Below, piece after piece: positions 48,239 through 55,857 of a stretch of 59,598 bases of DNA. The stretch's first letter is position 1; each line of letters opens with the position of its first letter. Origin of the DNA: Winogradskyella epiphytica (GTDB lineage Bacteria; Bacteroidota; Bacteroidia; Flavobacteriales; Flavobacteriaceae). The stretch lies in NCBI RefSeq assembly GCF_003217215.1, contig NZ_QJTD01000008.1, forward strand, positions 1 through 59,598, in the 5' to 3' direction. The position numbers were made by a program, and so were the translations under genes. The notes below the pieces were generated by a model, which saw only the letters and a list, made by a program, of their open reading frames with translations, made no database searches and was not told where the DNA came from.

Positions 48239-49369
48239 ATGAAGTTTAGTCAACATATCATTTTAAAGCATCTTTTGATTGATAACAAAAAATTTATTGG
48301 CCTTCAGTTTTACACCAATAAAGCTTTAGAGGTTCTAGTCAATCAATTAGACTCTGTTAAGTGGAGTGATACCTTTAATATGTATTATATACCAAATAAC
48401 AGAGCTAACCTAGATAGTATTTATCAAATATTTAAAGGTGTCGCATGGGTTGACGGCAAGTACTTTTTTCAAAAAACAAGATCGAAACAGCTCGACGAAG
48501 ATTTTAACCTTAACTGGTATAATAATCGAGAAGAACGCACTAACTATAAAAAGTGTCCTGATTCATACCTACAAAAACTTGAGTTAAAAAAATATTCTAA
48601 CAATACTGTAAAATCCTACGTAAATAGTTTCGAAGATTTCATAAATTATTATTACGATAAGGATGTAGATTCGTTAAATGAGCTTGATATCAGGGCTTAT
48701 TTAACTAATCTTATTAAAGAAAAGCGTTCTAATTCATATATAAACGTTGCTATTAACAGTATAAAATTTTATTATGAAATTGTAAAAGGCATGCCTAATA
48801 GATTGTATATGATTGAGCGTCCACGTCCAGAAAAGAAGCTTCCTATTGTGTTATCTAAAGATCAAGTTAGGAAAGTCATTGATTGTACAAACAATATTAA
48901 ACATCGCTGTGTAGTCAGTTTGTTATATTCCGCCGGATTGCGTAGGAGTGAATTATTAAACTTAAAACCGCATCATATTGATAGCTCTAGAATGCTTATA
49001 CATGTCACAGATGCCAAGGGTAATAAAGAAAGGTACACCTTACTTTCCGAAAACACATTAAAAGATTTACGAACTTATTACAAGCAATATAAACCGGCCA
49101 CTTATCTTTTTGAAAGTCCTACTAAAGGACAATTTAGCGCAAACAGTGTTGGTAAAATAGTTTCAGAAGCCGCTGAAAGAGCTGGTATTAAGAAGCGTGT
49201 TTCCCCTCATGTTTTAAGACATAGCTTTGCCACTCACCTATTGGAATCTGGCACTGATTTACGTTATATTCAATTATTATTAGGTCACAATTCCACAAAA
49301 ACCACTGAGATTTATACACATGTTGCCAAAAGCAGCTTTGATTTTATAAAAAATCCATTAGATTTGTAA
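48239..49369 (+). CDS. Tyrosine recombinase, putative integrase of the cassette array
   Basis: A 376-residue tyrosine recombinase with the full catalytic set: Arg235 (SAGLRRSELLNL), Lys263 (KGNKERYTLL), His324 and Arg327 (SPHVLRHSFATHLLESG), His350 (LLGHNSTKTTE) and Tyr359 (IYTHV). Residues ~104-190 form the core-binding domain; residues 1-~100 are an extra N-terminal region absent from XerC/D and IntI. From Arg235 to His324 are 89 residues, close to XerD (96) and far from IntI1 (131), so the IntI-specific insertion is missing. The C-terminus KNPLDL does recall the IntI end RSPLDAL. It reads toward the array, opposite to the usual intI orientation, and its stop lies 46 bp before the first crossover. 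Confidence 0.88.
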   Translation: MKFSQHIILKHLLIDNKKFIGLQFYTNKALEVLVNQLDSVKWSDTFNMYYIPNNRANLDSIYQIFKGVAWVDGKYFFQKTRSKQLDEDFNLNWYNNREERTNYKKCPDSYLQKLELKKYSNNTVKSYVNSFEDFINYYYDKDVDSLNELDIRAYLTNLIKEKRSNSYINVAINSIKFYYEIVKGMPNRLYMIERPRPEKKLPIVLSKDQVRKVIDCTNNIKHRCVVSLLYSAGLRRSELLNLKPHHIDSSRMLIHVTDAKGNKERYTLLSENTLKDLRTYYKQYKPATYLFESPTKGQFSANSVGKIVSEAAERAGIKKRVSPHVLRHSFATHLLESGTDLRYIQLLLGHNSTKTTEIYTHVAKSSFDFIKNPLDL

Positions 49370-49421
49370 GTGTATGTATAGTGGATATATACACACCACT
49401 AACTATATAACTACGTTGGGC
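49370..49421 (+). other. attI-like insertion site
   Basis: The first cassette begins at ACTAC-GTTGGGC with crossover between 49415 and 49416. The left side TATATAACTACGTTGGG resembles the right arms of the attC sites (TATACATAAACGTTGGG), with CACTAAC 12 bp further left as an opposed arm. Further upstream GTGTAT (49370-49375) and ATACAC (49389-49394) form an inverted repeat. It is not a full attC palindrome, as expected of attI. Lies between the recombinase stop and the first cassette gene. Confidence 0.65.
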
Positions 49422-49461
49422 ACAATACAAAACAACTTCTGCGAAAGAATTTTAAATTTCG

Positions 49462-49469
49462 TAAATTTG
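49462..49469 (+). promoter_or_regulatory. Possible -7 promoter element inside the first cassette
   Basis: TAAATTTG fits TAnnTTTG and lies 18 bp before the TTG start of the restriction enzyme gene, inside cassette 1. The cassette may thus carry its own promoter. No clear -33 TTG. Confidence 0.4.
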
Positions 49470-49487
49470 TTAAAATTTAAGAACTAA

Positions 49488-50279
49488 TTGAAACTATATA
49501 AATTGAATAAAAAAGAACTTGTAGATTATTGTAAATCTTTAGGAATCGAGACAAAAGGAAAAACCAAAAACACTTTAATGGAAGATGCAGAAACATACGG
49601 TAATCAACAAATCGTACAAGCGAAAAAGGACGGGACAGACTATGAGTTACTATATTCAAAAATTGAAGAACTTTCGAATAGATATTCTGAAACTCTGAAC
49701 GGAAAGATAGAGGATAGAAAAGAAGAAATGCTCGAAGATGATAATTCTCATTATCTAATTTATAGAGTATTGGGGATTTCTAATGAAAGAGGTCAATTAA
49801 TTGATGTTTATCAAAACACAGGTCGATTTCTCTACAAATATGCAGGCTCATTTTTGGAGGAAGCAACCGTTCTATGTTTCAAATTCAATAACTTAAAAGG
49901 AAAGAGAACGCTTGTAGATAATACAGTAGGTTCAAAACCTAAAACATTTGAAATTGACTTTTTAGATGGTAACAACGCTATTGAAATTAAATGGCGAGAT
50001 GCAACAACAGATGGAGACCATATAACAAAAGAGCATACAAGAGTTGAGTGTATAACTAGTTATGGTTATAAACCAATTCGAGTTATGTTTTACTATCCTC
50101 AAAGGAAACAAGCAATTAAAATTCAAAAAATACTTGCTACATACTATAAGGGAGTAAAAGGGGAATATTATGGTGGAGATGAAGCTTGGAATTTTGTCAA
50201 AAAATATACTGGTTACGACTTATTAGAAATCTTAACTTCTATCGCAGATAAAAAAACTAGTTCAAATGGAAGTAAATAG
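49488..50279 (+). CDS. ApaLI-like type II restriction endonuclease
   Basis: A 263-residue protein resembling the ApaLI restriction endonuclease family (ApaLI cuts GTGCAC). The nuclease core appears as FEIDFLDGNNAIEIKWRDATTDGDH, a PD-(D/E)xK-like arrangement with Asp then Glu-x-Lys, followed by EHTRVECITSYGYKPIRVMFYYPQRKQA. The N-terminal ~50 residues form a SAP-like helical segment (LNKKELVDYCKSLGIETKGKTKNTLME). The start is TTG; the next in-frame Met would remove that segment. The methylase gene overlaps its end by 14 bp. First cassette of the array. Confidence 0.75.
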   Translation: MKLYKLNKKELVDYCKSLGIETKGKTKNTLMEDAETYGNQQIVQAKKDGTDYELLYSKIEELSNRYSETLNGKIEDRKEEMLEDDNSHYLIYRVLGISNERGQLIDVYQNTGRFLYKYAGSFLEEATVLCFKFNNLKGKRTLVDNTVGSKPKTFEIDFLDGNNAIEIKWRDATTDGDHITKEHTRVECITSYGYKPIRVMFYYPQRKQAIKIQKILATYYKGVKGEYYGGDEAWNFVKKYTGYDLLEILTSIADKKTSSNGSK

Positions 50280-51474
50280 AATATATAAAGGTAATTGTAT
50301 TAACAAATTGACAGAATTAGAATCTAACTCTGTTGATTTAGTATATTTTGACCCACCTTTTTTTACTCAAAAAAAACATTCATTAGTAACTAGAGATGAA
50401 TCAAAAAAATACGAATTCAGCGATAGTTGGGATTCATTAAATGACTACCTCGATTTAATTGAGGCTTGTTTAATAGAGTGCAAAAGAGTTTTAAAAGAAA
50501 CTGGCAGTGTTTTTCTTCATTGTGATAAAGTTGCTTCTCATTACATTAGAGTAACTCTAGACAAAGTTTTTGGAATGAAAAACTTCCAAAGTGAAATCAT
50601 TTGGAGTTATAAAAGATGGTCTAATTCCAAGAAAGGGCTTTTAAACTCGCATCAAAATATATACTTCTATTCAAAAAGTAAGCACTTTAAATTTAATCAA
50701 TATTATACAAATTACGCTTCTACAACTAATATTGACCAAATCTTACAAGACAGAAAAAAAACTGCAAAAGGTAAGTCCATTTACAAAACAGATGAAGATG
50801 GCAATATTGTTTTAGGAAAAGAAAAAAAAGGCGTTCCATTATCAGATACTTGGGAAATCCCTTATCTAAATCCTAAAGCAAAAGAAAGAGTTGGTTATCC
50901 GACACAAAAACCTGTTTTGCTCTTAAAAGAGATAATTAAAATAGTAACAGACAAAGGAGATTTAGTTGTTGACCCTTTTTGTGGAAGTGGGACGACCTGT
51001 GTTGCTGCTAAATCTATGGATAGAAATTTCATCGGAATTGATGCATCTCAAGATGCAGTCGAACTTGCGAACAGACGATTGGAAGAAATGATAATCACAG
51101 ATTCTGCATTATTAAACAAAGGTTATAATAGCTATCTTGAAAAATCAGAATATGAGATGGCAATTTTAAAAAGTATTGATGCTCTGCCAGTTCAAAGAAA
51201 CTCTGGAATTGATGGATTTTTAAGAAAGCATTTTAACGAAAAACCAGTACCTGTTAAAATTCAAGGAAAAAGAGAAACTCTTAATGATGCAATTGAAAAA
51301 CTTGAAAAATCTTGCCAAGGAAAAGAATTTGAGTTAAAAATTGTAATTCAAACTCGAAAGGAATCAAGAGGTAATCGACTTTTTGAATTAGAATCTGATA
51401 TAGAAATTATCCAATCACAGGAATTGATAATTGAGGAATTGAAAGAAAAAAGTACTGTGCCCAACAATGTATAA
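50266..51474 (+). CDS. DNA adenine/N4-cytosine methyltransferase (beta class)
   Basis: A 402-residue DNA methylase with motif IV DLVYFDPPF near the N-terminus and motif I VVDPFCGSGTTCVAAK downstream, the beta-class order. GYPTQKPVLLLKEII is typical of the same group. Residues ~275-402 are an extra C-terminal domain, perhaps for target recognition. Overlap of 14 bp with the endonuclease and shared cassette mark it as the protective partner. Its last codons (VPNNV, stop at 51472-51474) run into the attC arm GTGCCCAAC, so the gene uses the recombination site as coding sequence. Confidence 0.88.
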   Translation: MEVNRIYKGNCINKLTELESNSVDLVYFDPPFFTQKKHSLVTRDESKKYEFSDSWDSLNDYLDLIEACLIECKRVLKETGSVFLHCDKVASHYIRVTLDKVFGMKNFQSEIIWSYKRWSNSKKGLLNSHQNIYFYSKSKHFKFNQYYTNYASTTNIDQILQDRKKTAKGKSIYKTDEDGNIVLGKEKKGVPLSDTWEIPYLNPKAKERVGYPTQKPVLLLKEIIKIVTDKGDLVVDPFCGSGTTCVAAKSMDRNFIGIDASQDAVELANRRLEEMIITDSALLNKGYNSYLEKSEYEMAILKSIDALPVQRNSGIDGFLRKHFNEKPVPVKIQGKRETLNDAIEKLEKSCQGKEFELKIVIQTRKESRGNRLFELESDIEIIQSQELIIEELKEKSTVPNNV

Positions 51475-51593
51475 AAATAATAGCGGTTTAATCGCTTAAT
51501 CGAAACAAAAATGAATAAATTAAAGGTCAGTTATAATCCGAAAAGTTAGTGTATAAAATCCGCTACTATTCTTATACTAGACCGTTGTGTGTC
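51457..51593 (+). repeat. attC-like site 1 (end of restriction-modification cassette)
   Basis: Left arm GTGCCCAAC (51457-51465), inner stem GTATAAAAATAATAGCGG paired with CCGCTACTATTCTTATAC (two non-Watson-Crick positions), and right arm GTTGTGTGTC with crossover 51584/51585. The left arm complements the start of cassette 1 (GTTGGGCAC at 49415). The centre is unlike the other sites and lacks the apical hairpin of family A. Confidence 0.82.
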
Positions 51594-51605
51594 ATTTGAG
51601 AAAAA

Positions 51606-52346
51606 ATGAGAAACCATTTAATAATCTTACTTCTAATTCTAACTTCTTGCAATTCTGACAAAATTGACAAAGCGGAATTTAATGACTTTTCGGACCTTGA
51701 AATTCATTATCGAACTGGAGATGAAAGAATCGAATTTTACTCAATGGAAATTTTTAAAAGCGGAGAAAAAATAAAAGCTATTAAAAAAAGTCCGTTTTAT
51801 TATTATGGTTCTGGAACCGACTCAACTTGGACAACCGAAATTGGAAAATCTGACTTAAAATTAATAACTGAATTTATAAATAAAGCCAAATCGATTAATG
51901 ATACTTGTTCTTTTAATTCTTCATCAATTGATTACTACGATATAAAAACCAATGGAAAAGAAATTAAAATCGTTGGGAATTGTGAATGGAACGGAATTGA
52001 CTACGATAGTTTGGAAAGTAAAATATTCAAACACAAGTTTATTGAATTAGAGAAAAAACGAGAAATCGTAGCTGATTCTTTGATAAGGAGTTTTAATGGA
52101 ATTTGGGACGTTTCTGGCTGGGAAAATGGAGTTCTAAAAAATCGGAATTTAGTTTTGACAAGAACAACAGAAAAGGAACCAAAAATTGACGGAATTTATC
52201 GCTGGACTTTTGAAAAGGAAAAAGAAGCGGAATTCAAAGAAAAATTAGACATTGACGAAGGAAGTACATTAATCGAAATTGGAGCTTCGACATATAAAGT
52301 GATGAATATCGAAAATGACAAAATTGAATTAAAATATTTGTGGTAA
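51606..52346 (+). CDS. Cassette 2: orphan lipoprotein
   Basis: A 246-residue lipoprotein (LIILLLILTSCNSDK, lipobox Cys). The rest is a polar, beta-rich domain ending WDVSGWENG...GIYRWTFEKEKEAEF and KVMNIENDKIELKYL, somewhat like lipocalin-type stress lipoproteins. No named family. The ATG is 21 bp inside the cassette boundary, after the sequence CATTTGAGAAAA that recurs in other cassettes. Confidence 0.7.
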   Translation: MRNHLIILLLILTSCNSDKIDKAEFNDFSDLEIHYRTGDERIEFYSMEIFKSGEKIKAIKKSPFYYYGSGTDSTWTTEIGKSDLKLITEFINKAKSINDTCSFNSSSIDYYDIKTNGKEIKIVGNCEWNGIDYDSLESKIFKHKFIELEKKREIVADSLIRSFNGIWDVSGWENGVLKNRNLVLTRTTEKEPKIDGIYRWTFEKEKEAEFKEKLDIDEGSTLIEIGASTYKVMNIENDKIELKYLW

Positions 52347-52354
52347 AAAAAACG

Positions 52355-52491
52355 CCACACAACAACGGCTATAGTTCATTGCGGCGGAATTTCCTCTCGG
52401 AAATTCCTGCATATTTGCTAACTTTGGTTTATGGCGGAATAGTTCTGCCGAACCATTCCGCAACGAAACCATAGCCAAAACCGTTGGCAAA
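52355..52491 (+). repeat. attC-like site 2
   Basis: Left arm CCACACAAC (52355-52363), inner stem GGCTATAGTTCATTGCGG with CCGCAACGAAACCATAGCC, an apical hairpin GGAATTTCC/GGAAATTCC and right arm GTTGGCAAA (crossover 52483/52484). Its L-stem (GGCTAT/ATAGCC) differs from all others but still pairs. Closest relative not seen in the window (family C). Confidence 0.82.
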
Positions 52492-52508
52492 CATTTGAGA
52501 AAAACATT

Positions 52509-53192
52509 ATGAAAAGAACAATTTTAGGGTTATTTCTGACTATTACGTTGATTTCATGCGACAAAAAAGAAAAGGAACTTTTGAGCGAAAACACAAATCT
52601 GAAATTCGAAATTGAGAGTTTAAAAAAAGAAATAGATTCGCTGAATCAACTTCCAAGTTCTGAATTTGAAAAAATCGCTATTGAGGATAGAATTTTGGAC
52701 TCACTGAGAAACGTAAGAGAGCATAAATATTCGCCTGATTTGAACTTAAATAAACTTAAAGTTAGTGATTCAGTTTTGATGAGTAAATATGTAAATTTTG
52801 CTAAAGAAAATTCTGGTTCAATTTTATCGCTCATAGCATTTGACAGAGCAACGAATGTTTATCACAAAGGTCGAACATTAAACTTGAATCAAATTGTTGG
52901 AGTTTGGAAATTAGACAGTATAAAAGGTCTTGGATTTACGAAAGATTATAAAACTAAAATCAATGAAAAATTAGAAATTACAAAAGATAAAAAGATTAAT
53001 ATATATTCTAACAATAAAATAATTGAAAGTAACGACTTTTACTTAAGAGGAATTAAGTTTGGTGGAACAGAAATGCACATAAAAGGCAAAGGAGTTTATT
53101 TCGTGAATTTAAAAAAGAACAATTTTCTTGCTATTGGTAAAGCATATATTATGGATAGTGGATACAAAGTTTATGAGAAGTCGAATGAATAA
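52509..53192 (+). CDS. Cassette 3: orphan lipoprotein with coiled coil
   Basis: A 227-residue lipoprotein (FLTITLISCDKKEKE). Residues ~25-48 form a short coiled coil (LLSENTNLKFEIESLKKEI). The C-terminal half has GVWKLDSIKGLGF and a final beta-rich segment, consistent with a small lipocalin-like domain. No family recognised. Starts 25 bp inside the cassette after CATTTGAGAAAA. Confidence 0.7.
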   Translation: MKRTILGLFLTITLISCDKKEKELLSENTNLKFEIESLKKEIDSLNQLPSSEFEKIAIEDRILDSLRNVREHKYSPDLNLNKLKVSDSVLMSKYVNFAKENSGSILSLIAFDRATNVYHKGRTLNLNQIVGVWKLDSIKGLGFTKDYKTKINEKLEITKDKKINIYSNNKIIESNDFYLRGIKFGGTEMHIKGKGVYFVNLKKNNFLAIGKAYIMDSGYKVYEKSNE

Positions 53193-53199
53193 AAAACGA

Positions 53200-53336
53200 T
53201 TTGCCAACATCGTATAAAAACAATGCGTAGTTTAGTGCTTAATCAAGAGTTCGTGCGCTTTTGTTACATCTGATTTTCCTGCGGAAAATCCTCGCACACA
53301 AAAACGCACTATTCTTATACGTAACCGTTAGGTGCA
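53200..53336 (+). repeat. attC-like site 3 (family A)
   Basis: Left arm TTTGCCAAC (53200-53208) complements the start of cassette 3 (GTTGGCAAA). Inner stem GTATAA.../...TTATAC; apical hairpin GATTTTCC/GGAAAATC followed by CTCGC. Right arm GTTAGGTGC, crossover 53327/53328. Confidence 0.87.
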
Positions 53337-53349
53337 ATTTGAGAAAACG

Positions 53350-53841
53350 ATGAACTTCGGAAATAACATAAACGAATTTTTAAAAAGTAGTGCGAAAAGA
53401 GCACTCGGAGGAAATACACCGAAATCTTTACGAAAAGCATCCATTGAATTAAAAGACAAAGAAGTTCAATGGTTGTGTATTTTAGATTATTCAGCAACCG
53501 AAGATGATATAGAAGATTGTGCTGTCGCTGGAACTGAAATAATTGCGGATTATACTTGGGAATATGGAATTAATGAAATGTTTGAAAAAACCAAGCCATA
53601 TGATAAGCCGAGAGAATTAAAAAACGTTGTTTACCAAAGACTCGAAAAGAATTTTAAAGAAAGAGATTCCGACGAGCAAGAATGGATTACCGAAAATAAT
53701 TATTGCGGAAAATGTAAAAAAGCTGATACTGGATTGAATTATCCAATCGAATATGAGTTTAACGGAAAAATTTACGTTGACGGTATTTGTAAAGTTTGCG
53801 GAACTTCTTGCAGTACGGAAATGAAAATAGAAACGGAATAA
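53350..53841 (+). CDS. Cassette 4: small cytoplasmic protein with zinc ribbon
   Basis: A 163-residue protein. The first ~100 residues (SSAKRALGGNTPKSLRKASIEL, EDCAVAGTEIIADY) recall small proteins of the colicin-immunity-like or contact-dependent immunity type; this likeness is weak. The C-terminus has two CxxC pairs (CGKCKKA and CKVCGTSC) suggesting a zinc ribbon. A GTG six codons upstream is the alternative start but falls in the attC arm. No signal peptide. Confidence 0.6.
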   Translation: MNFGNNINEFLKSSAKRALGGNTPKSLRKASIELKDKEVQWLCILDYSATEDDIEDCAVAGTEIIADYTWEYGINEMFEKTKPYDKPRELKNVVYQRLEKNFKERDSDEQEWITENNYCGKCKKADTGLNYPIEYEFNGKIYVDGICKVCGTSCSTEMKIETE

Positions 53842-53845
53842 AAAC

Positions 53846-53983
53846 TGCACCTAACACCGTATAAAAATAATTGCGGTTTAGTGCTTAATCAAAGGTCGTT
53901 GCGTGTTTGTAACGTCTGATTTTCCTTCGGAAAATCCTCGCATACAAACCCGCAACTATTCTTATACATAAACGTTGGGTTTA
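53846..53983 (+). repeat. attC-like site 4 (family A)
   Basis: Left arm TGCACCTAAC (53846-53855) is the exact complement of the start of cassette 4 (GTTAGGTGCA). Inner stem GTATAAAAATAATTGCGG / CCGCAACTATTCTTATAC has two mismatches; apical hairpin GATTTTCC-TTC-GGAAAATC. Right arm GTTGGGTTT, crossover 53974/53975. Confidence 0.9.
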
Positions 53984-54299
53984 ATGCGGAAACGCCTGTT
54001 ACCAATCCAAAGTTCCGGCTTAAATTCAATTCTTATACTGAAAAACAACAGCCGAATTTAAGCAGGTTTGCGGAATTAAAATATTCAAAAACTTACCTTG
54101 ACTATTTTAGATCGTTTGCAGAATCTGAATTAAAACTTAACCAAACTATACGCGGAATTTAGCAAGTTACGGAATCGCTCACTCGCCATCTGAATTAAAT
54201 ATATTGCGGAATTTGAGCAAGTTTGCGGAATAAAAGCACAATAGATAAAAGAGTAATCTGAACAAAATATCCAGTGGATAAAAAGCACTAAAACCCAAC
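53975..54299 (+). other. Cassette 5: no convincing gene
   Basis: The cassette body has no ORF of coding character on either strand. A 25-codon ORF (53984-54061, MRKRLLPIQSS...) begins 10 bp inside the boundary, where other cassettes start genes, but lacks support. The phrase GCGGAAT recurs, and TTGCGGAATTTGAGCAAG is followed by TTTGCGGAAT (54204-54231), shared with cassette 6. It may be a decayed gene, a promoter cassette or an RNA gene. Confidence 0.6.
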
Positions 54300-54429
54300 A
54301 CCGTGTAAAAAACATTGCTTATTTTAGTTCAGTCGTTTGGTCGTTGCTCTTTTGCTAGCTTCTGATTTTCCTGCGGAAAATCCTCGCATACAAAATCGCA
54401 ACGTTCCTTACACAAAAACGTTGCAAGTA
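54291..54429 (+). repeat. attC-like site 5 (family A, GTGTAA subtype)
   Basis: Left arm AAACCCAAC (54291-54299) complements GTTGGGTTT at the start of cassette 5. Inner stem GTGTAA/TTACAC; apical hairpin GATTTTCC-TGC-GGAAAATC. Right arm GTTGCAAGT, crossover 54420/54421. Nearly identical to site 6. Confidence 0.9.
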
Positions 54430-54733
54430 ATAGCGGAACTCACTCAGGCGCTAGGAATTCAGAATTGAAAAACGACCGATTTTTAACAAACTTTACGTTG
54501 AATTTCCTATCCAAAATCTGAATTAAGCTTGTTGCGGAATTGCCACTCAAACGGGATTTATAAACCATTGCGGAAAACCGAGCAGAACCCGGTAATTTAC
54601 TCTTGCGGAATTGAGCAAGTTTGCGGAATTGAAAATAGCAACGGAATAAATAAAGCGGAATTTCTACTGGCCTGTTTTTCGATTTTATTCGGAGTTTTAA
54701 GGTAGTTGAAAAGAAAAAACTACTACTTGCAAC
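54421..54733 (+). other. Cassette 6: no convincing gene
   Basis: No ORF of coding character. GCGGAA phrases abound, and TTGCGGAATTGAGCAAG plus TTTGCGGAAT (54603-54629) match cassette 5 with one base less; CTTGC/GCAAG within it can form a small stem. The two cassettes have almost identical attC sites and similar size (about 430-450 bp with attC), so they may be related. Confidence 0.6.
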
Positions 54734-54863
54734 ACCGTGTAAAAAACATTGCTTATTTTAGTTCAATCGTTTGGTCGTTGCTCTTTTGCTAGCTTCTGAT
54801 TTTCCTGCGGAAAATCCTCGCATACAAAACCGCAACGTTCCTTACACAAAACCGTTGGCAACA
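54725..54863 (+). repeat. attC-like site 6 (family A, GTGTAA subtype)
   Basis: Left arm ACTTGCAAC (54725-54733) complements GTTGCAAGT at the start of cassette 6. Inner stem and apical hairpin as site 5, with about three changes overall. Right arm GTTGGCAAC, crossover 54854/54855. Confidence 0.9.
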
Positions 54864-54872
54864 ATTTAAGAA

Positions 54873-55694
54873 ATGACGAAATATATTCAAATTTTATTAA
54901 TTTTTTTGACATTATCTGCTTGCGGACAAAATGCAACCGAAATGAAAACACCAGAAAATGCGAATGAAATGTTTGCGGAATTCATTGCAAAGAAAAAGTT
55001 TATTGAACAACCTTACCCGAATTTCTATCCTGGAATTGCAGACGAAAAAATGCGACCAATTTTAACGGAAAAAATAAACCAAGTTGCGACTGATTTTAAA
55101 ACTGTTGCGGAATCTGAAAACCCGACTGATTTAAAGTATCAAGAAAAAATCGGAATTGGACTTTCAAGGTTTGCGGACATTTATCTGGAATTAGATACCG
55201 AAGACAGAGAAAGAGTTTGTATGTATTTTGAGGAATTAATGGATATTGTCGGACTGGAAAGCTCGAATGGTCAACTCAATAAATTTATGTACGGTTTTGA
55301 CCCAATGGAAAAGCCAAAAGAAAAAAAGTGGACTGATTCGCACGGAAACATGTTTATTGAAAAGGGAACTGAAGTTTCAATAATTCCAGCGAAATACGAT
55401 AAAACAGGAAAAAAATATAAAGTCTTCCTTTACAACGAAACGACTGAAAATATAGGAATAATAGAGGACTTAATTATAAAACCGAGAGAATTTAAAGTAT
55501 TTAATGTTTCAGACACAGATACTCTAAAATTAGACAATGGAGTTAAGTTTATGTTTGGAGAAACCTATGGACTTGAAGTTGAGGACAAAAAATCTCAAGT
55601 TAGTGGACTTGGAGGAAAATATTTGACTGATTATGGAGTGCCGAATGAAATTGATTTTGCTTTTGTTATAGTTGCAATTGGAAAAGGAGATTAA
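54873..55694 (+). CDS. Cassette 7: orphan lipoprotein
   Basis: A 273-residue lipoprotein (ILLIFLTLSACGQNA). An N-terminal helical part (~25-140; FYPGIADEKMRPILTEKINQVATDFKTVAE) is followed by a beta-rich part (~155-273) ending DFAFVIVAIGKGD. Not assigned to a family with confidence. The ATG lies 18 bp inside the cassette. Confidence 0.7.
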   Translation: MTKYIQILLIFLTLSACGQNATEMKTPENANEMFAEFIAKKKFIEQPYPNFYPGIADEKMRPILTEKINQVATDFKTVAESENPTDLKYQEKIGIGLSRFADIYLELDTEDRERVCMYFEELMDIVGLESSNGQLNKFMYGFDPMEKPKEKKWTDSHGNMFIEKGTEVSIIPAKYDKTGKKYKVFLYNETTENIGIIEDLIIKPREFKVFNVSDTDTLKLDNGVKFMFGETYGLEVEDKKSQVSGLGGKYLTDYGVPNEIDFAFVIVAIGKGD

Positions 55695-55704
55695 GAATAA
55701 AAAC

Positions 55705-55843
55705 TGTTGCCAACACCGTATATAATTTATTGCTAGTTCTAGCCTACTTACGAAAATCCTCGCGGATTTTCTATTCGGTTTGTATTTGCTAAATTAGGTG
55801 CTTAAAACACGCAACAAACCATATACAAACACGTTGTGCATTA
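55705..55843 (+). repeat. attC-like site 7 (family B)
   Basis: Left arm TGTTGCCAAC (55705-55714) is the exact complement of the start of cassette 7. Inner stem GTATAT/ATATAC; apical hairpin GAAAATCC-TCGC-GGATTTTC. Right arm GTTGTGCATT, crossover 55833/55834. Confidence 0.9.
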
Positions 55844-55857
55844 TTATGAGAAACATT

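Noticed and set aside
50266..51474. Frameshift between endonuclease and methylase
   Set aside because: The 14-bp overlap leaves both proteins complete; such overlaps are normal in coupled R-M genes.
54130..54315. Minus-strand 61-codon ORF as the gene of cassette 5
   Set aside because: It runs into the attC site, is opposite to all other cassette genes and has no signal or family feature.
54763..54951. Minus-strand 62-codon ORF across attC site 6
   Set aside because: It lies over the recombination site and the start of the cassette 7 gene; it is a by-product of the palindrome.
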